Assembly (NCBI GenBank): GCA_003162245.1
Contig: PMMM01000163.1
Span: 392 to 36,691, forward strand
Source of the DNA: Phycisphaerales bacterium
GTDB lineage: Bacteria; Planctomycetota; Phycisphaerae; UBA1845; Fen-1342
Direction: 5' to 3'
Length of the DNA: 36,300 bases
Position 1 is the stretch's first letter; every line of letters starts with the position of its first letter. The notes beneath the pieces are model-generated. The model ran no database searches. It was not told the origin of the DNA and saw only the letters and a list, made by a program, of their open reading frames with translations. Of the stretch, positions 7,035 to 15,776 are shown piece after piece. The position numbers were made by a program, and so were the translations under genes.

Positions 7035-8285
7035 TCACGGACAAGTCGTTCCGATCACGGCCACGAACGGGTCGATGTCCGCGAACGTCACGGTGCCGCT
7101 GCCGTTGCAATCGGCGTTCAGCCACGGGCAGTTCGGATGGCTTACGTTCCAGGCGGACTCGCCGCCCAAAGCCGCCACGAACGGATCGATGTCGGTGAAC
7201 GTGACCCTTCCGTCGCAGTTCATATCGCCGCGACAGATCCCGGGCGCTTCCGTCAGGCCGGCGGTGAAGACGAAGGCATTGCGCAGCGAGCCGCCGCTGT
7301 GGCCGACGTTGTCAAAGCGGAAGAGCGGGCGGACGTAGACCGTGCCGGGCGGGGCGGTGCTGGTCATGCCGAATTGCAGGCCGTCGCCGGGCTGCGAGGT
7401 GTCGGCCAGGACCATGGTCTCGCTGAGCATGTGGAAGTCATCGTCGCCGTAGAACTGGAGGCCGAAGTAGAGGTCGGCGTCCCAGTCCTGCTCGATACGC
7501 ACATCGAGGAGGCCGAAAGCGTAGCGGGCGCCGGGGCGACCGAGGATGCCCTGTTGGTAGACGCCGCCGGAGCTGCCGACCGTGTCGGCGTAAAAGCTGG
7601 CGTGGCCGTTGACGCCCCAGAAGGAGTTGAAGTCGACAGTGCCCCAGTGGCCCCAGTAGTCGCCGTAGGCCGCGTCGCCGTTGAGGTCCTCGAAGCCGGC
7701 GTTCTTCAGGAATTCCTGTCCGACGGTGGGGGTCAGGCTGAGGAACGTGTCGAAGACGAACGCGTTGGCGGAGGGCTCGGCGACGTAGTTTTCGTTGATG
7801 TTGTCAAACCGGAAGATTGGGCGGACAAAGACGGTGCCGGCGGCCGACGTGCCCTGCATGCTCAGGATGTTCCCATCCACTTGTCCGTTGGCGACGCGCG
7901 CCGCTGTGTCGGCGAGCACCATGGTCTCGCCCAGCTTGGTACCGTCGGCGGCGTCGTAGTACTCGAGTCCAAAGTACAGGTCGGCGTCCCAGTGCGACTC
8001 GATGCGCGTGTTAAACAAGGTGAACTGATAGCTGGTGGCGGGCTGTCCGGCGATGCCCATCTGGAAGAAGCCGCCGTAGTTTCCGACCCAGTCGGCGTAC
8101 ATGCTGGCGTGCACGTCGGGGCCCCAGAAGTTGTTGAAATCAGTGTTGCCCCAATTGCCCCAGGCGTTCCCGGGGGGCGGTCCTTGAAAGCCGGGGTCGA
8201 CCAGCAGGTTGTCCACGGCTAGGGCCGGCACGCTCAGGCCCACGAGCAGGGCACAGATGGCGATTGTCCTCAAGTGGCGATTCAT
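7035..8285 (-). CDS. Secreted dockerin protein with two tandem binding-like domains
   Basis: A 416-residue exported protein. The ATG at 8285 has AGGAGAG just upstream and opens a clear signal peptide ending in VPALA (residues about 1-24). Two homologous domains of about 140-150 residues follow, sharing the blocks W-G-x-DFN-x-FWG, HAS-x-YAD, DADLYFGL, ETMVLADT and VRP-x-FRFDN; they look like jelly-roll carbohydrate-binding modules, but I cannot assign a CBM family. The C-terminus has a type I dockerin-like dyad (NCDGRVTFTDIDPF and NGSGTVTFADIDPF). No cohesin or scaffoldin gene is visible; in planctomycetes such dyads occur widely without cellulosomes. No catalytic residues are recognisable. 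Its place between the PEP-CTERM gene and GH30 suggests a non-catalytic glucan-binding helper. Confidence 0.85.
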   Translation of the reverse strand: MNRHLRTIAICALLVGLSVPALAVDNLLVDPGFQGPPPGNAWGNWGNTDFNNFWGPDVHASMYADWVGNYGGFFQMGIAGQPATSYQFTLFNTRIESHWDADLYFGLEYYDAADGTKLGETMVLADTAARVANGQVDGNILSMQGTSAAGTVFVRPIFRFDNINENYVAEPSANAFVFDTFLSLTPTVGQEFLKNAGFEDLNGDAAYGDYWGHWGTVDFNSFWGVNGHASFYADTVGSSGGVYQQGILGRPGARYAFGLLDVRIEQDWDADLYFGLQFYGDDDFHMLSETMVLADTSQPGDGLQFGMTSTAPPGTVYVRPLFRFDNVGHSGGSLRNAFVFTAGLTEAPGICRGDMNCDGRVTFTDIDPFVAALGGESAWNVSHPNCPWLNADCNGSGTVTFADIDPFVAVIGTTCP

Positions 8286-8376
8286 CTTTCTCTCCTGCCT
8301 TGTCGGCACATGGCGGCTGCCCGCCGCGCTTCGTCCGAATATCCGCCCGCGGGGCTGCCCGCGGTTTTCCTCAATC

Positions 8377-9009
8377 TCAACGCCGGCGCAGCGCCGCTAC
8401 GAGCACCAAGCCTAGCACGGCCGCGGCCGGCTCGGGCGTCAGGGCGATGGACGCATTATCGAAGTTGAGCGAGCCGCCGACGCCGGTGGACTGCCAGTCC
8501 GCGATCTTCAGGATCATGCGGGCGATGTCCGCGGTGGGCGGGGCCGTGACCGTGCCGCTGACCGTCACCCATTGGTCGCGCGGATCGCTCGCCGAGTAAA
8601 ACCGATCGACCTCGGCCTGGCCGAGGAGGTGGCCGGAGTCGGTGCCCAGGGCGCTGTTGTAGAACTCGGCCTTGAGGAGGCCGTTCCAACCGACGAGCGG
8701 GTCGGCGGACGCGCTGAGCGCCAGCACGCTGAAGTCGTACTGGCCGCCGGGGGCGATGGTGACGTCCTGCCAGAGGCCGGTGTCGTCCCACCAGAACTTG
8801 ATCGCCTTGGTGTCGATGACGCGGCCGGCGTCGTCGTGGTGCCAGCCGCTGGTCGGCCCCCAGGCGGACCAACTGGTGGGCACGCCGTCGCCGCTGATCG
8901 GCCCGGTGTTGCCGTCCTCAAACCCGCCGTTGAGCAGCAGGTTGGTGGCGGAGGCCGGCAGCGCGAGGGCCGCAGCAACTGCCAGCGCTAAGAACAGGTA
9001 CCTACTCAT
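8377..9009 (-). CDS. PEP-CTERM sorted protein with a GFEDG-type binding module
   Basis: A 210-residue exported protein. The ATG at 9009 has GGAGGAGA three bases upstream and overlaps the GH5 stop codon by eight bases, so translation is probably coupled. Residues 1-21 are a signal peptide ending in LPASA. Residues about 23-185 form one module starting LLLNGGFEDG and containing WHHDDAGRV, KAIKFWWDD and DPLVGWNGLLKAEFYNS; it is nearly the same as the module inserted in the GH30 protein and lacks glycosidase motifs. The C-terminus PEP-AAAVLGLVLVAAL-RRR is a short PEP-CTERM signal, which is normally cut by an exosortase and attached at the envelope; no exosortase is encoded here. A likely role is holding the glucan at the cell surface while GH5 and GH30 cut it; this is inferred from context only. 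Confidence 0.85.
   Translation of the reverse strand: MSRYLFLALAVAAALALPASATNLLLNGGFEDGNTGPISGDGVPTSWSAWGPTSGWHHDDAGRVIDTKAIKFWWDDTGLWQDVTIAPGGQYDFSVLALSASADPLVGWNGLLKAEFYNSALGTDSGHLLGQAEVDRFYSASDPRDQWVTVSGTVTAPPTADIARMILKIADWQSTGVGGSLNFDNASIALTPEPAAAVLGLVLVAALRRR
8457..8942. repeat. Diverged direct repeat, copy 2 (binding-module DNA)
   Basis: The partner of 4957-5432. It encodes the body of the PEP-CTERM protein. Similarity in both protein and DNA points to duplication inside this operon rather than ancient shared ancestry. Boundaries are approximate. Confidence 0.7.
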
Positions 9010-11494
9010 GCCTCTCCTCCTTCTTCTCCTGGGATTGTGGCTTGGAATGGCTGGAAACTGTAACGGGTGTGTCCGCACGCGGCTCGGCACACAGAGCCGC
9101 AACATCAAACTTCAGCGCCGCGTCGCGCGGCGTTTGGCGGCTGGGATTGACGACGATCAGCACACGGGCGTTGTCGGCGGGGAGCGTGCCGGCGACGTGG
9201 AGGCGGCTCCAATTGTCGCCGCTCGCAAGGTCCTTGGCCGCGTAGGTCTGCGAGGCGACCGTCAACAGGCGGCCTTTGTAGGAGCTTTCGATGCGCAGCT
9301 CGACGGTGTCGGGGCCGTATTTGCCGTCGGCCGGCAGGTCGCGGTTCGCGTACACGCTGAACGTGCACCGCGTGCCCGCGGCGAGGCCTGGCACGTCTTG
9401 GTATGTGCCGGAATTGTCGGCGGACTCGATCTGCCAATGGTGGTAGCCGAGGAGGCCGCGGCCGTCGCGCTGCGGCTTCCAGTCCTGCTCGCGGTTGAAC
9501 CACTGGCCCCAGCGCTCCCAGTGCTGGGCGCGGTCGGCCGCGTTCGGGGCGTCGGACACAGTCTCGAACGACGGGTTCTTCAGCAAGTTGTCGGCCGCGG
9601 GCAAAGATCCCGGCGGCGGCGTGCTCTTGTCGTCGAGGCCGGAGAACGTCGCCGTGGCGAGAGTCGTCTCGTCGTGCGACAGGACGACCAGGCCGAGCAG
9701 GGCCTTCTCGGGAAGGCGGACATCCTCGGGCACGCGCTGCTTCTGCCAGCGGCCGTCGGCGTCGGTGTAGCGGACGGACAGCGCACCGCCAGTGCGTTCC
9801 AGGCCCAGGCCGACCGGCAGGCCGCCGATGGCCAGCGTCTGCTCGTGCGTGACCTCGCCCTGGTGCGACCGCCAGGCCAGCATCGCGCGGCCGTCGGCGA
9901 AAGCGTGCACCAGCACGTGGGCGGCGTCGGGGGCGGTGCTCTCGCGCAGCATCCAGCCGGCCTTCGCGAAGCTGTTCGGCACCGCGAGCGAGGTCAGCCA
10001 GGTCTGAATGGCAAAGTCGCCGGCCATCTCGCGGTAGACGTAGCGAAACTCGTCGTGGTTGCCCCAGATGTCGCTGCCGCCGCCGTAGATCGTCACTGTG
10101 CCGTCGGCGTGCACTTCCGCGCCGCCCGGCGGCATGGCGGACACATCGACGCCGGTCCAGCCGGGGAGTTTGTCCGCGGGCGCGGCGGCGGGCTGCGGCG
10201 CGAACGTGGCGAGGCGGAGAGCGCCGCCGTCGTTTGACGTCAGAGCCGTCCGCAGCCCCTCGTCCGCGGCCAGCTTCATGGTGCCCAACTGGACGAAGGC
10301 CTTTTCGAATGCCTCGTACGGAGCGGTGCGCAGGTCCGGCAGCTTAAAAGGCTCGGCGTTGGTGACCAGGCACCAGTGGTCGGGCTGCAGGCCGCCCTCG
10401 AGGCTGATCGTACGCAGCGACCACACGGTCGCGAGCCAGCCCGCCGCGCCGAACTCGTCAAAATAGCGGCGCAGCAACTCCGGCTGCGCGACGCGTCCGA
10501 ACACGGGGTTGAACTCGCCCAGCAGGTACGGCACGTCGAGGCGTTCGATGATCCGGCGTTTGGCGGGCACCGCGTACGCGAGGAAGCGCGCGTGCGTTTC
10601 CAGCGACGCTGAGCCCTGGCCGAACAAGCCGGGGTAAAAATGCTCGGTGAGGCCGACGTTCTTCCAGCCGTGCTCGTGCAGGTTGCCGTAGAATGCGATG
10701 CCGCGCAGCGAGCCCGGTGCGAAGATCAGCTTGTCGGGGTCGGCGGCGCGGATGGCAGTCCGAATGCGGTCGATCAGCGGCAGCAGCTTCTCGCGCACGT
10801 CCATGCGGAAGTCGCCCCACGGCTCGTTGAGCACGTCGTAGGCGACGACGGCGACGCGGTCGCGGTAGCGCTCGGCGATGCGCTGCCAGAGCCACGCCGT
10901 CTGCTCCTGGTGCGCGGGGCTGTCGAAGAGCTTGTTCTGGTCGGCGCGGCCGGTGGTGCCGTCGACGCTCTGGCCGCCGGGCGCGGCGTGGAGGTCGAGG
11001 ATCACATACAGGCCGGCGTGCTCGGCGAGATCGACGGCGCGGTCGAGCCACTTGAACGCGTCCGGCCGCAGGGTCAGCGGCCGGGCATCGTCCATCAACA
11101 GACCGTAGTGGAAAGGAACGCGGACCACGTTGAAGCCGAAGGACCTGGCGACGTCCATTTCGCGCGGGGTGATCCAGTTCTGGCGATAGAGCTCGAGCAG
11201 TTGGGCGGTGCGGTCCGCGCCGAAGCGGGATTCGAGGGCGGTGGTGAAGCTGTACTCATCGCGGATGCCCTCGTCTTTAATTCCGAGCATCCAGGGTTCG
11301 ATGAGCAGCCAGCACCCCAGGTTGCAGCCGCGGAGGGTGACTTTCTGGCCCGCTTCGTCGACCAGGAAGCGGCTGGCGACGTGCAGGCGCGGGAGGTCGG
11401 CGGCGGCCAGCGGAACCAGAAACGCAGCGGCCGCCAGCGCGAGCGAACTCGCACCGTGGCCGCACGGCGATCTGGTCCCCGGGTCGTGAGTCAT
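9002..11494 (-). CDS. Secreted GH5 exo-1,3-beta-glucosidase-like enzyme with two C-terminal modules
   Basis: An 830-residue secreted enzyme whose start overlaps the upstream pseudopilin stop as ATGA (11491-11494). A Tat-less signal peptide ends near Ala-Ala-Asp (residue about 33). The catalytic domain (about 35-390) has [14 protein letters not shown], which resembles the opening of exo-1,3-beta-glucanases of GH5. The acid/base is Glu224 in YDVLNEPWG and the nucleophile is Glu327 in LLGEFNP. A second region (about 440-620), with [14 protein letters not shown] and a W-Met-Leu-Arg-Glu stretch, resembles DUF1349/concanavalin-like modules. The third (about 640-800, starting [12 protein letters not shown]) is a more distant relative of the GFEDG binding modules in the neighbouring genes. 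Predicted role: trimming beta-1,3-glucan outside the cytoplasm. Related GH5 subfamilies acting on other beta-glycans remain possible. Confidence 0.87.
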   Translation of the reverse strand: MTHDPGTRSPCGHGASSLALAAAAFLVPLAAADLPRLHVASRFLVDEAGQKVTLRGCNLGCWLLIEPWMLGIKDEGIRDEYSFTTALESRFGADRTAQLLELYRQNWITPREMDVARSFGFNVVRVPFHYGLLMDDARPLTLRPDAFKWLDRAVDLAEHAGLYVILDLHAAPGGQSVDGTTGRADQNKLFDSPAHQEQTAWLWQRIAERYRDRVAVVAYDVLNEPWGDFRMDVREKLLPLIDRIRTAIRAADPDKLIFAPGSLRGIAFYGNLHEHGWKNVGLTEHFYPGLFGQGSASLETHARFLAYAVPAKRRIIERLDVPYLLGEFNPVFGRVAQPELLRRYFDEFGAAGWLATVWSLRTISLEGGLQPDHWCLVTNAEPFKLPDLRTAPYEAFEKAFVQLGTMKLAADEGLRTALTSNDGGALRLATFAPQPAAAPADKLPGWTGVDVSAMPPGGAEVHADGTVTIYGGGSDIWGNHDEFRYVYREMAGDFAIQTWLTSLAVPNSFAKAGWMLRESTAPDAAHVLVHAFADGRAMLAWRSHQGEVTHEQTLAIGGLPVGLGLERTGGALSVRYTDADGRWQKQRVPEDVRLPEKALLGLVVLSHDETTLATATFSGLDDKSTPPPGSLPAADNLLKNPSFETVSDAPNAADRAQHWERWGQWFNREQDWKPQRDGRGLLGYHHWQIESADNSGTYQDVPGLAAGTRCTFSVYANRDLPADGKYGPDTVELRIESSYKGRLLTVASQTYAAKDLASGDNWSRLHVAGTLPADNARVLIVVNPSRQTPRDAALKFDVAALCAEPRADTPVTVSSHSKPQSQEKKEERHE

Positions 11495-12285
11495 TGGTTG
11501 GGGTCCGGAATGGAGTATTCGTCCCAGCCGTTGGCGATGAAGGGGTTCCGCGCTTCGTCCTGAAACTTGTAGAACGGGCTCTGGGCGAGGTACTCCTTGC
11601 CCGTGATGAAGCCCACGTGTCCGTCGACGTAACCCACGTTCAGTCCGCCGCGGACGCCCTGGTGCGAGAAGCAGCGGAGGGGCCAGTCGGCCCAGGCCAC
11701 GTCGAAAAAGAGCACGGCGCGCCCCGGAACGCGGACCGAGCCAATCGGCCGGCCGTACGCCATGTCTAACTTGGCGATATTGGGGTCCCGGTACACGACG
11801 GCCTTGTGCGTGTTGTACCGGTAGTGATTCTGCACAGTACCCTTGAGATAGTTGGGATTGTTCGGGTCTTCGCCGGGCTCGAGGCAGCGAAACACCATCG
11901 AGAAGGGGACGAACGAATTGGGATCGGCGCCCGGAATCTCGCCGCGGACGGTTCCGCCGAGGTATGGAATCAGAAGATCCTGCACAAACGGAGCATTAAG
12001 CAGCGGCTTGTATTTCGGCGCCTCGATCTCTTTGCTGTACTTGGCCAGCGGCAACCGATCCTGGTTCTCTTGCGCGTACATGTGTGCCGCCGTTACCTGC
12101 TGCCGCACGTTGGACATGCACTTGGCGCGTTTGCCCTGCGCCCGGGCCTGGCCGAGAGCCGGAATCAGGATCGAGATGAGCAGGGCAATGATCGCGACGA
12201 CGACCAGGAGCTCGATGAGGGTGAAGCCCGGGCGCGCGAATCGCCTGCGCCGGCTGTGCGGGCTGGGCGTCGTGCGGCTTTCCAT
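11491..12285 (-). CDS. Prepilin-like protein inside the glycosidase operon
   Basis: A 264-residue protein. A 20-residue Arg/Ser-rich leader ends in Pro-Gly before [20 protein letters not shown], a standard prepilin cleavage site with Glu+5. Near the end [14 protein letters not shown] matches the DGHV signature of planctomycete pseudopilin-like proteins. The ATG at 12285 is preferred because GGAGG lies ten bases upstream; an in-frame ATG at 12306 lacks a site. The stop overlaps the GH5 start by four bases, and lacI ends 30 bases upstream, so all three are probably on one mRNA. Its body differs from the pseudopilin at 513-1490 apart from the head. It may be a surface pseudopilin that helps export, or displays on the surface, the glucan-degrading proteins; that link is inferred from the operon. 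Confidence 0.85.
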   Translation of the reverse strand: MESRTTPSPHSRRRRFARPGFTLIELLVVVAIIALLISILIPALGQARAQGKRAKCMSNVRQQVTAAHMYAQENQDRLPLAKYSKEIEAPKYKPLLNAPFVQDLLIPYLGGTVRGEIPGADPNSFVPFSMVFRCLEPGEDPNNPNYLKGTVQNHYRYNTHKAVVYRDPNIAKLDMAYGRPIGSVRVPGRAVLFFDVAWADWPLRCFSHQGVRGGLNVGYVDGHVGFITGKEYLAQSPFYKFQDEARNPFIANGWDEYSIPDPNQ

Positions 12286-12315
12286 GGCTTTCGTGCCTCC
12301 GTTCATCGGGTTCGT

Positions 12316-13380
12316 CTAGTCCGTTATCCGCTGCCCCGTCGGCGTTACACGCACCGGCACGGCCGGCGGCGGCGCCGTCGTCTGGTTGATTTCCAGGAAC
12401 GCCTCAATCTCGAGCCGCAGGGGACCCGTGGCCCGCTCGCCGTTCGGGCTCTCCGCGAGTTGCCGACAGAGCCAGCGTCCCGCCTGTTGTCCCAGTTCCG
12501 CCGCGTTCTGGCAGACCGCGGTGTAAACCGGGTGCGTCATCTTCCGCAGCCGCTCGTCGTCCACCCCGACGATCGACAGCTCGTCCGGCACGCGGACCCC
12601 GACTTCCAGCGCGCGGCGCAGCGCGCCGATCGTCAGCGCCGGATCGGCGAAGAAAATGGCCGTGGGCGGCTGCGGCAACGACATCAGGCGGTTGAACGCC
12701 GCGCCCCCGCCGCCGATTTCGGCGTTGATCGCGATGATCAGGTCCGGATCGACCTCCAGCGCTGCGTCCGCGAGCGCTGCTCCGTACGCCTCGATGCGGT
12801 CGCGATGGTCCGTGTCGAGCACCGTGTTGTGGCAGACGGCAATCCGCCGGTGCCCCAGGTTCAGCAGGTGTTCGATGGCCGCACGACTCGGCCGCGCCGA
12901 GTTGCAGCAGACGTAGCTCACCTGTTCGTCGTCGAAGCGGTCGGCGATGACGATGTGCGGGACCCCGTCGGCGGCGATCGCACTGCACACGAGGCGGGTT
13001 TCCTCGTCGACCCGGACGACGAGCCCCTCGACGCCCTTGCGCATCGCGAACGCGGCGAAGCCCTCGCCCGGCCTGCGGTCCAGCGGATCGATGACACACA
13101 CGTCGTACTTCAACGCCACCGCAGCGCGGGTCACGCCGCCCCAGATCACCGCGTCATAGCCGCTGAACTTCGGCCCGGACGTCTCGTTGAAGAAGATGAT
13201 GCCGATCCGGCCGGTGCGGAGCGCGCGGCGGGGCAGCGCGTAGCCGATGCGGCGGGCCTCGGCGATCACCTTCTCGCGCACGGCGTTGCTGACGTCGGGG
13301 GAGTTGTTGAGCGAGCGGGAAACGGTCGCCGGGGAAACCCCCAAGCTCTCTGCGATGCCTCGGACAGAAGCCGAACTCAC
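12316..13380 (-). CDS. LacI family transcriptional regulator
   Basis: A 354-residue DNA-binding sugar sensor. Residues about 3-50 are the LacI helix-turn-helix and hinge (VRGIAESLGVSPATVSRSLN, then Val-Ile-Ala-Glu-Ala-Arg-Arg-Ile-Gly-Tyr). Residues 60-340 are the periplasmic-binding-protein-like effector domain, with VVRVDEETRL, a VIADRFDDEQV region and SIVGVDDERL. The start is GTG at 13380, with GGTGAGGA about seven bases upstream. It is the first gene of the minus-strand run toward GH30. A 14-bp LacI-type palindrome lies 44 bases upstream, directly after the -10 box, so the protein probably represses its own operon until an inducing sugar binds. The inducer is unknown; a beta-gluco-oligosaccharide or glucose derivative fits the context. 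Confidence 0.92.
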   Translation of the reverse strand: MSSASVRGIAESLGVSPATVSRSLNNSPDVSNAVREKVIAEARRIGYALPRRALRTGRIGIIFFNETSGPKFSGYDAVIWGGVTRAAVALKYDVCVIDPLDRRPGEGFAAFAMRKGVEGLVVRVDEETRLVCSAIAADGVPHIVIADRFDDEQVSYVCCNSARPSRAAIEHLLNLGHRRIAVCHNTVLDTDHRDRIEAYGAALADAALEVDPDLIIAINAEIGGGGAAFNRLMSLPQPPTAIFFADPALTIGALRRALEVGVRVPDELSIVGVDDERLRKMTHPVYTAVCQNAAELGQQAGRWLCRQLAESPNGERATGPLRLEIEAFLEINQTTAPPPAVPVRVTPTGQRITD

Positions 13381-13423
13381 TGCTGGTCCTCACCGAGACT
13401 GGGTGATGATTCTCTGAAACATA

Positions 13424-13468
13424 CAGAAACGTTACTGGAATAGTATCCGTATTCTCGGCGCCGTGCAA
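13424..13468 (-). promoter_or_regulatory. Promoter and LacI-type operator of the glycosidase operon
   Basis: On the minus strand TTGCAC (13463-13468), a 17-base spacer and TACTAT (13440-13445) form a good sigma-70-like promoter. The operator-like palindrome CAGAAACGTTACTG (13424-13437, one mismatched pair, AACGTT core with central CG as in LacI-family sites) covers the transcription start. Position and core fit autoregulation by the lacI gene that begins at 13380. Confidence 0.72.
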
Positions 13469-13488
13469 GGAAAAAACACCACTTCTAC

Positions 13489-13517
13489 TTGAATTGGACC
13501 ATGAAACAGCGTATCAT
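13489..13517 (+). promoter_or_regulatory. Promoter of the GH1 beta-glucosidase gene
   Basis: TTGAAT (13489-13494), a 17-base spacer and TATCAT (13512-13517, five of six consensus bases) read toward the GH1 gene, giving a leader of about 40 bases. The LacI-type operator lies about 52 bases upstream of this -35 box, so one bound repressor could influence both divergent promoters. Confidence 0.6.
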
Positions 13518-13565
13518 GCGCTTCTGAATCGTTCCGGAACAGCGCGAGACAAGAGGACACCCCGA

Positions 13566-14948
13566 ATGCGGTTTCCAGATGGGTTCGTGTGGGGGGTGGC
13601 GGCGGCTGCATACCAAATAGAAGGCGCGACCCGCGCGGATGGGCGGGGTCCGTGCGTGTGGGATGCGCTCTGTACGCGTCCTGGGGCGGTTTTTGGCGGT
13701 CACAGCGGCGCCACCGCCTGCGACCACTACCACCGTTACCCCGAGGACGTGGTGCTGATCGCCGAGCTAGGCGTCAAGGCCTATCGCCTGTCGGTGAGCT
13801 GGCCGCGCGTGCTGCCCAGCGGCGAGCAGCCGATAAACGGAGCGGGACTCGATTTCTACGACCGCTTGGTTGACGCGTTGCTCTCCCGCGGCGTGAAGCC
13901 GTGGGTCACGTTGTTTCACTGGGACTTCCCGCTGGCCCTGCAGCAGCGCGGCGGGTGGCTGAATCGGGCCAGCGTCGGCTGGTTTGCGGATTACGCCGAG
14001 GTGGTCGTTCGCCGGCTGGGGGATCGCGTGCAGCACTGGATGACGCTGAACGAGCCGCAGTGTTTCGTGGGGCTCGGACATAGCTCGGGCGTTCACGCAC
14101 CCGGGCTGCGGTACAACCGGCCGGACGTACTGCGCGTGGCGCACCATGCGCTGCTGGCGCACGGACGCGCCGTGCAGGTTATCCGAGAGAACGCCAAGCT
14201 AAAGCCGCTGATCGGCTGGGCACCGCATGGCTCGATGCCGTATCCGGCCACGCCGTCGGAGGCGGACGTGCAGGCCGCGCGCACCGCCCTGGCCGGGGTT
14301 CCGGCGGGCGAGCAGTGGTACTTCAGCACCTCGTGGTTCGCCGATCCGGTAGTGTTGGGGCGCTACCCGGAGGAAGGGCTCCGGCTGTTCGGCGCTGAGC
14401 TGCCGGCCGGCTTCGAGCGCGACTTGGCGCAGATCGCGCAGCCTCTGGATTTCTTTGGCGTCAACGTGTACCAGGGGCAGCCGATCGCCGCGGGGGAAAA
14501 TGGGCGGGCGGCGGCCGCGCCGCGGACACCGGGGTATCCGCACACGATGTGCGACTGGCCGGTCGAGCCGGAGGTCCTGTACTGGGGGCCGCGGTTCCTG
14601 CACGAGCGGTACAAGCTGCCGCTGTACATCACGGAGAACGGCTGCGCGGCGATGGATTGGGTGCACCAGGACGGCCGCATCCACGACAACGCGCGGATCG
14701 ACTACACGGCCCGCTACCTGACCGCCTTGCACGCGGCCATCGGCGAAGGCGCCGACGTGCGCGGCTATTTCCACTGGTCGATCATGGACAATTTTGAGTG
14801 GGCCGAAGGCTACCGGATGCGCTTCGGGCTAATTTATGTCGATCAGCGCACGATGGAGCGCATCCCCAAAGACTCATACATGTGGTACCAGCAGGTGATC
14901 CTGTCGAACGGCGCCTGCCTGCCGGCCAATCCTGTGCCGTTGCGCTAG
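13566..14948 (+). CDS. GH1 beta-glucosidase
   Basis: A 460-residue enzyme covering the whole GH1 family length. It opens with the family N-terminus FPDGFVWGVAAAAYQIEGA. The acid/base is Glu163 in WMTLNEP, and the nucleophile is Glu357 in YITENG. Further GH1 marks are KAYRLSVSWPRVLP, LFHWDFPLALQQRGGW and GYFHWSIMDNFEWAEGY. It has no signal peptide, so it should act in the cytoplasm, releasing glucose from imported beta-linked oligosaccharides. The ATG at 13566 is chosen because AGAGGA lies about nine bases upstream and the protein then begins as the family does. It is divergent from the lacI-GH5-GH30 operon and faces the shared operator. No transporter for the oligosaccharides is in the window. 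A beta-galactosidase or beta-fucosidase side activity cannot be excluded. Confidence 0.95.
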   Translation: MRFPDGFVWGVAAAAYQIEGATRADGRGPCVWDALCTRPGAVFGGHSGATACDHYHRYPEDVVLIAELGVKAYRLSVSWPRVLPSGEQPINGAGLDFYDRLVDALLSRGVKPWVTLFHWDFPLALQQRGGWLNRASVGWFADYAEVVVRRLGDRVQHWMTLNEPQCFVGLGHSSGVHAPGLRYNRPDVLRVAHHALLAHGRAVQVIRENAKLKPLIGWAPHGSMPYPATPSEADVQAARTALAGVPAGEQWYFSTSWFADPVVLGRYPEEGLRLFGAELPAGFERDLAQIAQPLDFFGVNVYQGQPIAAGENGRAAAAPRTPGYPHTMCDWPVEPEVLYWGPRFLHERYKLPLYITENGCAAMDWVHQDGRIHDNARIDYTARYLTALHAAIGEGADVRGYFHWSIMDNFEWAEGYRMRFGLIYVDQRTMERIPKDSYMWYQQVILSNGACLPANPVPLR

Positions 14949-15004
14949 CAGGCCAGCGCGGATCGGCACCGCCTGCACGCCGCGGCGAACAAGGACTCGC
15001 CCGC

Positions 15005-15535
15005 CTACGTCGCCTGGTACACGCCGCGCCCGAGCTTCTTTACGCCGGGGACCGTCCGCAGCGCGACGCCGACGCTCTTGGCGAACGTCTTGTCGCGGCT
15101 CTTATAGCCGGCTTTGAGTACGGCGCCGGCGATCTCTTTTCTGCGCATCGGTCTACGCGCGGCCTGGAGCACGCGAACGACGAAGCTCTTGAGCGATCCA
15201 TGCCGTACCGGCCCACGACTTCGGCCTCGGGGTCCGGGCTTGGCCGCCGCCTTCGGCGCAACGCCGTCCAAAGTTGCCAGAAGCTGATCCAGGGCCGCCA
15301 CCTGGCTTGCGAGCTCGGCCTGCTGAGCCGCCAGCTCAGCGCGCCAGGTGTGGATCTCACCGAGCAAACCCGCCGGGCCACGCGCCGCAGCGCGCGACCG
15401 GGTCCCGGCCGCGCGGGCCGCTCCGCCGCGCTTGAGCCTGCTCCCGTGCATCGTGGCCATGTGGCGGCCCAGATGCGGTGCCATCCCGAACGTGCGATCG
15501 CATTTCGGACACTTGAAATTCTTGCGCTTGGCCAT
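15005..15535 (-). CDS. C2H2 zinc-finger protein with C-terminal winged-helix-like domain
   Basis: A 176-residue, very basic protein. The ATG at 15535 has GGAGGA five bases upstream. Residues 9-30 match the classical zinc finger exactly: Cys9-x2-Cys12-x3-Phe16-x5-Leu22-x2-His25-x4-His30. A basic Ala/Arg/Gly-rich linker follows, then a probable coiled coil (about 62-90, ELAAQQAELASQVAALDQLL), a second basic Pro/Gly/Arg linker, and a C-terminal domain (about 110-176, with RRKEIAGAVLKAGYKS and GVKKLGRGVYQAT) that resembles winged-helix/HARE-HTH folds. It probably binds nucleic acid, perhaps as a small nucleoid or regulatory protein; no target is known. It stands alone, convergent with GH1. Confidence 0.78.
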   Translation of the reverse strand: MAKRKNFKCPKCDRTFGMAPHLGRHMATMHGSRLKRGGAARAAGTRSRAAARGPAGLLGEIHTWRAELAAQQAELASQVAALDQLLATLDGVAPKAAAKPGPRGRSRGPVRHGSLKSFVVRVLQAARRPMRRKEIAGAVLKAGYKSRDKTFAKSVGVALRTVPGVKKLGRGVYQAT

Positions 15536-15776
15536 GCTCGTCCTCCAGGTCACAGAACCGCGCAAGCGGGAGACTACTTCGAGTCGTGCAGTTCTGCAAC
15601 CGGTCCTGGCCGACTTATCCCCCAATGCCGACGGTGATACCCGCCTGGCGGTTATGTTTGACCGGACCGGCGTGGCACCGTCCGTGGTCTTGCGGTGATG
15701 GTCGATGGGGTTCCCCCGAGTGGACTCCCCCACTGGATCGCGTAGGGGGCGAGTGCGCCAGCGGCAAGGCCGCCGG

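Noticed and set aside
7035-8285. Dockerin repeats as evidence for a cellulosome
   Set aside because: No cohesin or scaffoldin is present, and planctomycetes use such repeats widely without cellulosomes.
12285-12306. Upstream ATG at 12306 as the pseudopilin start
   Set aside because: It lacks a ribosome site, whereas the ATG at 12285 has GGAGG at proper spacing.
11806-13443. Plus-strand open frame of 545 codons across pseudopilin and lacI
   Set aside because: It is an Arg/His/Asp-rich shadow of two clear minus-strand genes, a usual effect of high GC content.
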